This document shows positions 56,832 to 64,000 of a DNA stretch of 64,000 nucleotides, piece after piece (the first letter of the stretch is position 1; each line of letters starts with the position of its first letter). The translations under genes were made by a program, and so were the position numbers. This DNA is from Litorimonas taeanensis (GTDB lineage: Bacteria > Pseudomonadota > Alphaproteobacteria > Caulobacterales > Maricaulaceae): the NCBI RefSeq assembly GCF_003634015.1, contig NZ_RBII01000001.1, positions 496,001-560,000 on the forward strand, in the 5' to 3' direction. A model generated the notes under the pieces. That model saw only the letters and a list, made by a program, of their open reading frames with translations, searched no databases and had not been told where the DNA came from.

Positions 56832-56933
56832 CTAATCTTCCCAAGGGGCGTCTTTGGGCGCGCCGACCCATGTGCCTGAAACTTTAAGTAAGAAATCAAC
56901 AAACAGGTTTTTTATAATACGGATTGGATTCAT
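56832..56933 (-). CDS. Possible 33-residue small protein inside the aromatic operon
   Basis: The ORF starts at ATG 56933, two bases after the stop of the upstream hydrolase gene, and its TAG is followed immediately by the TTG of the M20-like gene. It exactly fills the gap. The peptide starts MNPIRIIKNLFVDFLLKVSG, with a short amphipathic, hydrophobic helix, and ends in an acidic tail (PWED). It may be a small helper peptide or simply a coupling ORF. It has no recognisable family. Confidence 0.45.
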   Translation of the reverse strand: MNPIRIIKNLFVDFLLKVSGTWVGAPKDAPWED

Positions 56934-56935
56934 GA

Positions 56936-57838
56936 TTATGCTCCAGCCATGACTTCATCATGGGGCTGTTGAAGGAAGCCGTGAACAATCTGAAAGTAAT
57001 GTTCAGGACGTTCCTCTTGAAGGTGATGCGAAGAGGCATCCAAAATATGTAACTGGCCACGCTGAACCATATTCATCAGCATCAGGGGATAATCTGGAGT
57101 TAGGAAGTCATCTTGAAGCCCCCAGCAAAAAAGGGTCGGGCAGGCTACATCTTTAAGAACGGGCTCCATTTCTTGCCATTCTCCGCGCGGGCTGTCGGCA
57201 TTTGCCGCGAGTGCCATTTCTTCTGGGTTCAGGCTTTGCTCGAACCGCATTTTCACGGTTTCTTCAGGTATGAGGTCTGGGTTGTACCATTCTAGGCGCG
57301 CGATGAGCTGACGCATTTTTTCAAGCGTTGGGCCTTCCGCTCCGCCGTAATAAATGTCGCGTGCGTTACGACCGCGCCGACCACCCTCCGGGAGCGGGCA
57401 GAGTGGGCCTCGGAAAACGGGCATAGAACCTGTGATGGTTAGAGACCGCACACGCTCAGGAAAACGCGAGGCGAGGCGGAGAGCGATTGTCCCTCCCCAC
57501 GAGTTACAGACAAAATCAGCTTTTTCGACACCGAGTGCATCCATTAGCCGCGTGATAGAGCCGCTATGATAATCCCACATGGGCCCTTCAATAATGTCTT
57601 TGCTGGATTGTCCATATTGTAGCAAATCCGGCATGATGACTCGGTAATGCTCTGCGAACATATCAGATACAACGGCAAAGTCAGACCAAGCTGTACAGCC
57701 AGGACCGCCGCCATGAAGAAGAAATACGACGCGGTCACCGCTGCCCTTTTCGATGGTGTAGTATTTGTCTTTGCCGGCTTTTACCATTTGTCCTTTTGGA
57801 GCTGGGCCAGGGTTAAGGCTTACGAGGTTTTCGGACAT
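56936..57838 (-). CDS. Alpha/beta hydrolase, probable meta-cleavage C-C hydrolase (first)
   Basis: This is a 300-residue protein with oxyanion FLLHGGGPGCTAWSDF and PDLLQYGQSSK. The nucleophile elbow NSWGGT (S113), Asp in GLQDDFLTPDY and His in DASSHHLQEERPEHY form a complete triad. The HGGGPG block is the mark of BphD/MhpC-type C-C hydrolases and proline iminopeptidase-like relatives. It follows the Rieske gene by 2 bases. Together with the second hydrolase it may process two different intermediates or substrates. Confidence 0.9.
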   Translation of the reverse strand: MSENLVSLNPGPAPKGQMVKAGKDKYYTIEKGSGDRVVFLLHGGGPGCTAWSDFAVVSDMFAEHYRVIMPDLLQYGQSSKDIIEGPMWDYHSGSITRLMDALGVEKADFVCNSWGGTIALRLASRFPERVRSLTITGSMPVFRGPLCPLPEGGRRGRNARDIYYGGAEGPTLEKMRQLIARLEWYNPDLIPEETVKMRFEQSLNPEEMALAANADSPRGEWQEMEPVLKDVACPTLFCWGLQDDFLTPDYPLMLMNMVQRGQLHILDASSHHLQEERPEHYFQIVHGFLQQPHDEVMAGA

Positions 57839-57840
57839 GG

Positions 57841-59022
57841 TTACGCGTCCTCTTCTATTTTGTCATGAAAGGGATGAGGGCCTTTGAAAAGCTTGCGCCA
57901 TTCCAACAACGAAACGTCCGGGCGATAAAGGCGCTCAGGTGGTGCGTTGGTTTCTTCGACCATCCAATGGTCTTGGCCCGAGAAGTTGCCATGAAACATC
58001 CAGCGAATTTGCAAAAGATATTGCAAGTAGTAGAGCCACTTTTTAATGCCGGTTTTAAACTGGATCATCACCCCAACATATTTTGTTTCATCGACGTCTA
58101 TCGGGACATAGAACTCATAATGAATGAAGTTCGGATAAGCGATACGGAGGACGCCTGGCAGCGAGATTGATGCGAAGCCAGTTAAGTTTTGTTTTTTGAT
58201 GTAGGCATTTGTTTTGCCGCCACCCGTATTGCCCATAAATTTACCCTGACGCTGTTTTGGTTTTATTTTGAACCAGCGGTCATTCGTCCATTTACCAAGC
58301 CCTGGATAGTCAGCTTCCCAGTAGCGTTCGTCTTCAACGCGGTAGAGCCATCTTCCTTCTTTCTCGATATGAATCTTATTCCATGTCGGCATTACTTTCA
58401 TTATGCGCCAGATTGATGTGCGGTGCAGATATTTGGCGTGACCTTCATCGAATCCGTTTTCCGCGTAAAGACGCCAATCGCCGCCGCGATCCTCGATCCG
58501 GCCGCCCACAGCGTATTTAGGAGGGTCGACTAACTCTTTTGGAAGCTGGTCTTTAAGCGGGTGCGGTTCACCGTCACCCACATAGACCCAGATAAGGCCA
58601 ATGCGTTCTTCTGCTGGGTAGGTTTTTACTGCGGCCTTATTGCACATCCGGCTATCGGGTCCGTCGGTTATAACGGCCTTTAACTCGCCGTCTTTCAGGT
58701 TAAATGTCCAGCCGTGGTAGGGGCAAGAGACGGTATCAGGCCACCACTGCTTGCCTTGAGAAAGTCGGACGCCGCGGTGAGGGCAGCGATCGTGCAGAGC
58801 GCGAGGTTTGCCCTCGGCGTCTCGTTGCAGCATGATTTTCTCACCGCATACTTTTATACCCGTGGGTTTTTTAGCTTCTAGCTCTCGCGCCCAAAGCACA
58901 GGGTACCAATAGTCGCGCAATCCTTGTTTGGCGGCTTCATATTCGGGAAATGCGCTCCAATCCCGACCTGGGTCATATTTTTTAGCGTGAGCTTTTTCTT
59001 CGAGTGTCATAGATTTATTCAC
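57841..59022 (-). CDS. Rieske non-haem iron oxygenase, alpha subunit
   Basis: This is a 393-residue oxygenase. The Rieske cluster is CPHRG (C80, H82) and CPYHGW (C100, H103). The mononuclear iron ligands are in ENGFDEGHAKYLH (D192 bridge, H195, H200). There is no beta-subunit gene, so it is a single-component-type terminal oxygenase, as in the VanA/DdmC/CarAa groups, fed by the ferredoxin and reductase at the far end of the operon. The first gene of the operon, divergent from a LysR gene, so it probably performs the first step: ring hydroxylation or O-demethylation. The substrate is unknown. Confidence 0.94.
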   Translation of the reverse strand: MNKSMTLEEKAHAKKYDPGRDWSAFPEYEAAKQGLRDYWYPVLWARELEAKKPTGIKVCGEKIMLQRDAEGKPRALHDRCPHRGVRLSQGKQWWPDTVSCPYHGWTFNLKDGELKAVITDGPDSRMCNKAAVKTYPAEERIGLIWVYVGDGEPHPLKDQLPKELVDPPKYAVGGRIEDRGGDWRLYAENGFDEGHAKYLHRTSIWRIMKVMPTWNKIHIEKEGRWLYRVEDERYWEADYPGLGKWTNDRWFKIKPKQRQGKFMGNTGGGKTNAYIKKQNLTGFASISLPGVLRIAYPNFIHYEFYVPIDVDETKYVGVMIQFKTGIKKWLYYLQYLLQIRWMFHGNFSGQDHWMVEETNAPPERLYRPDVSLLEWRKLFKGPHPFHDKIEEDA

Positions 59023-59104
59023 TGAATTATCTCCCCAGAATTATTTTCCATTCTGTATAGAGCTTGCTCAATGCATCGTAAAATATTATACTTTTATAGG
59101 TTCA

Positions 59105-59119
59105 ATAACAATTTGTTAT
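59105..59119. promoter_or_regulatory. LysR-type box (T-N11-A palindrome) in the Rieske/LysR divergent promoter
   Basis: ATAACAA-T-TTGTTAT is a perfect 7-base palindrome and contains T-N11-A exactly. It sits 20 bases before the LysR start and 83 bases before the oxygenase start, the classical place for a divergent LysR regulator. Confidence 0.75.
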
Positions 59120-59138
59120 ATCAAAATTGGGAGACAAT

Positions 59139-60071
59139 GTGGATTTTCGCCGTATTCAACATTTTGTGCACGTTGCGGAACTTGGCAGCCTGTCAAAGGC
59201 CGCTGAGCGTCTTAACATCGTGCAGCCCGCATTATCACAGAGTATCAAGCGGCTTGAAGATGAGCTTAGTGTCTTACTGTTCAATCGGAGTAGAAGAGGA
59301 ATGGAACTCACCGAATCCGGTCAAACATTTCTCAACCATGCTTATGGCATATTGAATCAATATAATCGCGCGAAAGAAAGTTTATCTGCAAAAGACGGAG
59401 ATCCTCAAGGTCTCGTCTCAGTGGCAATGACAGCAAGTTCACTGGGGGCGCTAACGGTACCTCTCGCGAAAAGCCTCATGCTCCATTATCCTAAGATCAG
59501 GCTAAACATAGAGTCCGGTCTCGCAGCCAACATCCAACAGTCATTTGAAGCGGGAGATTATGATCTGGTTGTAAGTCATCTTGTAAGTGCAGGCGCCAGC
59601 ATTCACATAGAAAATTTAATAGAAGAAGACCTTTTTTTGACGTCTCCCTATGATCCAAACAATCTGGGCGCTGAGATTGAATTCAAAGACCTGGAGGGAT
59701 TGCCTCTTATCATTCCGCAAGATCGCCACGGCGTTGCGCCAGAAGTGGCAAAATATGCACTGGAAAAAGATATTGAGCTTGAAATGGCCCAGGTGGCCGG
59801 CACGATGCACGCCACTCTTCAGCTTATAGAAGCTGGTTTAGGGCATTCTTTTTTACCTTGGTCTGCTATTCACGAACGCGTTGAGCAAAATCGTATTTCT
59901 GCCCGTAAGGTCATAAACCCAAGCTTACACCATAAAGTCAGTATGGTGTATCCAACTCACCGGCCTCTGACACCCGCGACGATCGCCGTTATGGATCTCA
60001 TTCGGCTGGCGGCAAAAGATGTATATAATATAGGAAATTGGGCCGGCACATTGCTACTGTCTTCAAAGTAA
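59139..60071 (+). CDS. LysR-family activator of the aromatic operon
   Basis: The 310-residue protein from GTG 59139 has GGGAG just upstream. The in-frame TTG at 59127 overlaps that site and is less likely. The helix-turn-helix (FRRIQHFVHVAELGSLSKAA, ERLNIVQPALSQSIKRLEDE, RSRRGMELTESGQTF) is standard, followed by the co-inducer domain (VSVAMTASSLGALTVPLAKS, LIIPQDRHGVAP, FLPWSAIHERV). The CbbR/CatR-like layout and the divergent position make it the likely regulator of the operon. The co-inducer is probably the aromatic substrate or an early intermediate. Confidence 0.92.
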   Translation: MDFRRIQHFVHVAELGSLSKAAERLNIVQPALSQSIKRLEDELSVLLFNRSRRGMELTESGQTFLNHAYGILNQYNRAKESLSAKDGDPQGLVSVAMTASSLGALTVPLAKSLMLHYPKIRLNIESGLAANIQQSFEAGDYDLVVSHLVSAGASIHIENLIEEDLFLTSPYDPNNLGAEIEFKDLEGLPLIIPQDRHGVAPEVAKYALEKDIELEMAQVAGTMHATLQLIEAGLGHSFLPWSAIHERVEQNRISARKVINPSLHHKVSMVYPTHRPLTPATIAVMDLIRLAAKDVYNIGNWAGTLLLSSK

Positions 60072-60120
60072 TATAAATGCGTGAAGAATCATGTAAGCGT
60101 TGATAGTCAATGGAGTCGAA

Positions 60121-60744
60121 ATGTCAGATTTGTTAGCGAATTCACCAGTTATTCCGGTCGTTGCTATTGAAGATTCCGACAACGCTGTTGGTCTTTGCGA
60201 AGCGTTACAAGAGGGCGGTATCAATGCAATCGAGGTAACCTTACGTACTTCTGATGCGATTAAAGCTATAAAACAAATCAAAAAACACTGCCCAAATATG
60301 ATTTTGGGTGTAGGTACTGTGTTGACGCCTGATGATGTGTCGCGATCTGAAGATGAAGGTGCCGATTTTTTGGTCTCGCCAGGATTGTCGCCGAAGCTTC
60401 AGAAAGCGCTTCAATCGACTAATCTGTTGGTACTGCCGGGGACAGCCACGCCATCTGAAGCCCTCACGGCATATGAAGCGGGTTTTGATAAAGTTAAGCT
60501 ATTCCCAGCTGGCGCGGTTGGCGGAGCAGCGTTAATCAAGTCTGTTTATGCGCCCATGCCAAATATCAGCTATATGCCAACAGGCGGGGTTCGTTTGGCA
60601 AATATGAATGATTATCTTTCATTGCCCAATGTATATGCCGTGGGCGGCACGTGGATTGCTTCAACAGCTCTCATTAACGCAAGGGATTGGAAAACCATCC
60701 AGGGGAACGCCCGGGACGCGATGGATATGTCAAAAAAATGCTAG
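60121..60744 (+). CDS. eda: 2-keto-3-deoxy-6-phosphogluconate aldolase family protein
   Basis: This is a 207-residue class I aldolase from ATG 60121 with GGAG upstream. Seen: IPVVAIEDSDNAVGLCEALQ, EVTLRTSDAI with the catalytic Glu, GVGTVLTPDD, FLVSPGLSPKL, the Schiff-base Lys in DKVKLFPAGAVGG, and YMPTGGV. It splits KDPG or a similar 2-keto acid to pyruvate plus an aldehyde. It lies 49 bases after the LysR gene on the same strand. In this setting it may serve the aromatic route or Entner-Doudoroff metabolism; sequence alone does not say. Confidence 0.9.
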   Translation: MSDLLANSPVIPVVAIEDSDNAVGLCEALQEGGINAIEVTLRTSDAIKAIKQIKKHCPNMILGVGTVLTPDDVSRSEDEGADFLVSPGLSPKLQKALQSTNLLVLPGTATPSEALTAYEAGFDKVKLFPAGAVGGAALIKSVYAPMPNISYMPTGGVRLANMNDYLSLPNVYAVGGTWIASTALINARDWKTIQGNARDAMDMSKKC

Positions 60745-60763
60745 TGTGAGTTTCGGCTTAACT

Positions 60764-61195
60764 CTATAGGCGGTCAAAAATGAGCGATAAGTTTGAGTTT
60801 AACTCATCGATTGTCTCGTTCTCCATGCCTTCAAACGTTTCATTCGTAGACTGTTTGACAAGTTTCCACGCTTTTTCTCTTAGCTTAAACCCTTTAGCAG
60901 TAGCCGAAACGACAGAAACCCGGCCATCTTCTTTACTCGTTTTGACGGTCACAAGACCTTTGTCTCGCATTCGATAGACAATGCGGGTCATTGTTGATTG
61001 TTTTGTGATGCTTTGATTAGCTAAAAAAGACACGCTTCTGGGTTTATCGGGGTCCATCAACATAAGAACCCTCCAGCTCGGAATATCTAAGCCTTCATTT
61101 TTTAGGTGCTCTTCTAGTTTTTGCTCATACTTCGCACCAACTATGGTGATCCAGTAGAAAACCCACTCTCTTCTATCAAAGTTTTCTATGTCCAT
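60764..61195 (-). CDS. MarR-family transcriptional regulator
   Basis: This is a 143-residue winged-helix protein. Seen: an N-terminal dimer helix (FYWITIVGAKYEQKLEEHLK), recognition part (SVSFLANQSITKQSTMTRIV), wing with SKEDGRVSVVSATAKGF (DGR motif present), and a C-terminal helix pair. It is divergent from the aromatic-acid transporter pseudogene across 271 bases, where TTCTTAAGAA (61307-61316) is the only short palindrome I noticed. It probably once controlled that transporter. Confidence 0.9.
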   Translation of the reverse strand: MDIENFDRREWVFYWITIVGAKYEQKLEEHLKNEGLDIPSWRVLMLMDPDKPRSVSFLANQSITKQSTMTRIVYRMRDKGLVTVKTSKEDGRVSVVSATAKGFKLREKAWKLVKQSTNETFEGMENETIDELNSNLSLIFDRL

Positions 61196-61466
61196 GAGTA
61201 TATCACCCTCTTAACTGCCCAATTCTGTGACTTCTCAGCCTATTAAAACCTATATTCGATTTATCACAACTACATAGAGCGTGCCGTACTTCATTTGTCT
61301 GGTATTTTCTTAAGAATAATTGTGCTTCCGGCAACACCGTTCTCCCGATTACAGACTCATTGACTCGCCTAAGTAAGCAACATAACCATAATTAGATGAA
61401 TAATCACGTAATCGGCGGCAGGGCCTAGTTTGTCAATACGTATGGCATTATGCTCGGAGGCATTCG

Positions 61467-62614
61467 GTGAAAGTAATAGAAGAATTTTCTAAGCTGCCGA
61501 GGGCTAACAGAATTGGCCTTCTGGTTCTCACAATGATTAACATGCAGGATGGGTTTGACCTTCTTGCGATCTCCTTCGCCGCCAATGCAATTTCAAATGA
61601 CTGGGGATTTCAGAGGACAGAGCTAGGCTGGGTATTCAGCGCAGCCTTATCCGGGATGCTCTTTGGGGCAACATTTCTTAGTCCTTTTGCTGATAGGTTC
61701 GGCGTCCTTTTGCTGATAGGTTCGGCCGAAAAGCCGTTACTATTATCGGGCTAATATTATCAGGTGTCGGCATGTTGATGGCGGCGTCATCGCCAAATTT
61801 AACATGGTTACTTATTGGACGACTTATTACGGGCATAGGGGTCGGAGCCATAATAACGAGCCTGAATACTTTGGCCGCTGAATATTCAGGGCCGAAACTC
61901 AGGTCGACCATGATTTCTATTTTTCAACTTGGTTTTCCAATTGGGGCAATACTCGCGGGCTATATTTGCCTATGGTTGCTAGGTGTTGGAACATGGCGGC
62001 ATGTATTTGTCTTTGGAGCGGCGCTTTCCTTTGTTTTTGTACCTGTTGTGTTTTTTCTTCCTGAATCTCCGGAGTATCTGAAGCAAGCATCAATTGCCAA
62101 AGCTGAAAATTCCGGGAAATTATCGACTCTATTTACACAAACCTACAGGTCACGGACGTTGCTCATAAGTATTTCATTTTTTCTTCAGTTGATGGTGTTG
62201 TATTTCATGCTGTCTTGGGTCCCAAAACTTATTGAAGATATGGGGCATACCGCAGCAGATGGAAACCGCGCAGGTTGGCTCATCAATGTCGTGGGCATGC
62301 TGTGTATTTTTGTTATTGGGTTTATGGCGCTACGTTTCGATGTAACGAAGGTCACGACTTTCTTCTATATAGGACTTGCTATCATGTTGGCCTTAATCGC
62401 GAGTTTCTCGCCTTCATTATTTGCGATTACGAGTCTCATTGCAATAACAGGGTTCTTTACTCACGGTGCCATGATTGGTCTCTATGCGACTGTGCCAACA
62501 CTTTATCCAGTTGAACTTCGAGCAGCAGGTTCGGGATGGTCGATTGGAATCAGTCGCCTTGGTGCCGTGTGGGGGCACCATTTTCCTATCATAGCAAGTT
62601 GCGTAAGCCTCTGA
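61467..62614 (+). pseudogene. Aromatic-acid/H+ symporter (MFS, AAHS type), frameshifted and 3'-truncated
   Basis: It starts at GTG 61467 with a strong GGAGG six bases upstream. The first 78 or so codons give MINMQDGFDLLAISFAANAI-like AAHS transporter sequence up to LSPFADRFG. A perfect 23-bp tandem duplication then shifts the frame and stops it at 61752. Removing one copy restores ADRFGRKAVTIIGLILSG, the MFS motif A, and the frame continues to IGISRLGAVWG. The 3' end is then replaced by unrelated sequence ending at 62612. Intact AAHS proteins have about 430-450 residues; this one has some 375 and lacks the last segments. The repair is directly readable, the family call is secure, and function is lost. 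Confidence 0.88.
61681..61726. repeat. Perfect 23-bp tandem duplication causing the transporter frameshift
   Basis: Units at 61681-61703 and 61704-61726 are identical. Because 23 is not a multiple of three, the second copy breaks the reading frame. This is typical of replication slippage or a recent duplication. Confidence 0.97.
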
Positions 62615-62715
62615 AAAATTTCGGAAAATCTCTCTTTCCTGTACTTTCCACACGGTAACTCGCGCGATTTGCCTCACTTCTTGCCTTACAAAAGGCGGAC
62701 GCAGGAGATGGCAGG

Positions 62716-64000
62716 ATGAAAGCGATTAGACGGCCCGACCAATACCTACGGTTACGCGGCGATACATGGCACTATGTGCGGCGCGTTCCGAAAGCGGTCA
62801 GACATCTTGATAACAGAACTCTGATATACCGCTCACTAGACATAGATAGCCGCAAGGTTGCGCGCCAGCGGCGGGATATTTGCGCCGACGAAGACAACCA
62901 GCGTTGGAACGAGTTAATGCCAAATCGTTTTCAGCCGCCCCCTAGAGAGGCAAGTTATCGCGCTGCAAGTCAACTCGCCCGCTCTCGTGGGTGCAACTAT
63001 AAGCCAATGGAGAGCTTAGTCTCACAAGACACTGTCACGGATTTGCTGCACCGCCTCATTGCATTGGAACCACTAAAAGACCGCCCGCAGCCAAAGGAAG
63101 AACGAGACGCGGATGCCCTTCTTGGAAGCTTAAAAACGCCTTCTGTGACCATCACAGAAGCTATGGACTTATATCTGTCCGAGATCGTCGCCGACGAGTT
63201 GTCCAATAAACCACCTGAATAAATTACGAATTTCTCTAAGATTAAACGTCGTGCCGTGGCTAACTTCGTCACCATAAACGGCGATATAGATATGCGAGAT
63301 ATTACCCGCGAACACGCCCACGCCGTGCGCAAATTCTGGCATGAGCGCATCCATCCGAAAGACGGCTCCGAGCCCATGAGCGGGAGCAGCGGCAATAAAG
63401 ACTTGGGCAGCTTGCGCAAACTCTACCGCCGTTATTTTGAACACATAGGCGAAGAAGAGCGCGAAAACCCGTTCCGCAATATGCGGTTTAAAGACAAAAT
63501 TCTAACGAAGGTCATGCCGTTTAAAGACGATTGGGTCAGGTCACGTATACTCGCGGCCAATGTTTTTGATGGCCTCAATCGGCAAAGCGCACTCCTCTGT
63601 ATGGCCTTGATTGAGACAGGATGCAGGCCAAGCGAGCTTGCTAACATCAAGCCAGAGAACATTCGGCTGGATGCCGAGGTTCCGCATATTCGCATCCGTT
63701 CTACGAAAGATAGAGAGCTGAAATCAGGCGCATCCGTACGCGATATTCCGCTTGTCGGGGTGGCGTTGGAAGCCATGCGGCAAGCCCCGAATGGGTTTCC
63801 ACATTATCGGGATAGGAGCTATTTGCTAAGCGCCTCGCTTACAAAAGCGTTCAAAGCGAGAAAGCTATTCCCGACGAAGCAGCAACGCATTTATAGCTTT
63901 CGACATAGCTTTAGAGCCGAATGTTGGAGGCTGGATTGGACTTTGGATTGCGTTGCACATTGATGGGTCATCGTAATCCGCGCCCAGAATATGGGGATGG
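62716..64000 (+). pseudogene. Tyrosine recombinase/integrase, broken by a stop and a frameshift (3' end outside window)
   Basis: It starts at ATG 62716 with GCAGGAG upstream. The N-terminal block (DQYLRLRGDTWHYVRRVPKA) is DUF6538-like, as in many alphaproteobacterial integrases. A TAA at 63220 interrupts the frame, but the same frame goes on with TNFSKIKRRAVANFVTINGD through the catalytic domain: Arg in ETGCRPSELANI, Lys in STKDRELKSG, and RHSF of box II. Near 63915 one base is missing. The frame that follows gives MLEAGLDFGLRCTLMGHRNP and PEYGDG with the likely nucleophile Tyr, whereas the current frame stops at 63963. It runs beyond the window. Two independent lesions indicate an inactive gene unless suppressed. 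Confidence 0.88.

Overview
The window looks like a moderate-GC (mid-40s % by eye) marine alphaproteobacterium, probably of the Caulobacterales/Maricaulales (Hyphomonadaceae-like) lineage. This rests on the Caulobacter/Xanthomonas-type TonB receptor next to flavin-dependent halogenase-family genes, the xylose-isomerase route under a LacI-type repressor, large DUF11 surface proteins and the LuxR solos. The assignment is inference. I saw no rRNA, tRNA or CRISPR array.

Region 1 (1-17.8 kb) is surface proteins and sensing. It holds the 3' end of a DUF11-type exoprotein, a 2013-residue DUF11/SdrD-like protein with a probable C-terminal outer-membrane barrel, a translationally coupled AraC regulator and beta-propeller sensor pair, a MarR-like regulator, two tandem LuxR paralogues without a luxI, and a 1536-residue DUF11/cadherin-like exoprotein. 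Two chromosomal-type genes follow: class III alcohol dehydrogenase and class I fructose-1,6-bisphosphatase.

Region 2 (20-45.3 kb) is a xylan/xylose utilisation locus. One minus-strand run encodes a GH10 xylanase, an aldose epimerase, a GH3 and a GH5. Another encodes xylulokinase, xylose isomerase and a second GH3, next to a LacI-family repressor. Further on come four tandem halogenase-family genes (the third lacks every catalytic signature), a divergent TonB receptor, a JmjC/cupin_8 protein, a sugar-porter MFS and a transaldolase. Near-palindromic sites with a TAGCGYTA-like core occur at the xylB, TonB-receptor, MFS and xylanase promoters and tie these genes into one likely repressor regulon: oligosaccharide uptake, trimming by GH10/GH3/GH5, then isomerase, kinase and the pentose-phosphate route.

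Region 3 (45.4-49.4 kb) holds a reductase/TetR divergent pair, then a 26-codon fragment matching the start of dusA (a known integration target), then a RES/Xre toxin-antitoxin pair in otherwise gene-poor DNA.

Region 4 (49.4-60.7 kb) is an aromatic meta-cleavage operon, all on the minus strand: Rieske oxygenase, C-C hydrolase, a 33-codon ORF, an M20-fold protein with its metal ligands lost, a LigB/MhpB-type extradiol dioxygenase, a second C-C hydrolase, hydratase, acylating acetaldehyde dehydrogenase, hydroxy-oxovalerate aldolase, ferredoxin reductase and ferredoxin. A divergent LysR gene has a perfect T-N11-A palindrome in the shared promoter and is followed by a KDPG-aldolase gene. The expected end products are pyruvate and acetyl-CoA.

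Region 5 (60.7-64 kb) is decayed. A MarR gene faces an aromatic-acid MFS transporter gene that is frameshifted by a perfect 23-bp tandem duplication and truncated at its 3' end. A tyrosine integrase gene follows with an in-frame stop and a late frameshift, and it runs off the window. Together with the dusA fragment at 47.5 kb, this suggests that the catabolic operon may sit in an old integrative element.
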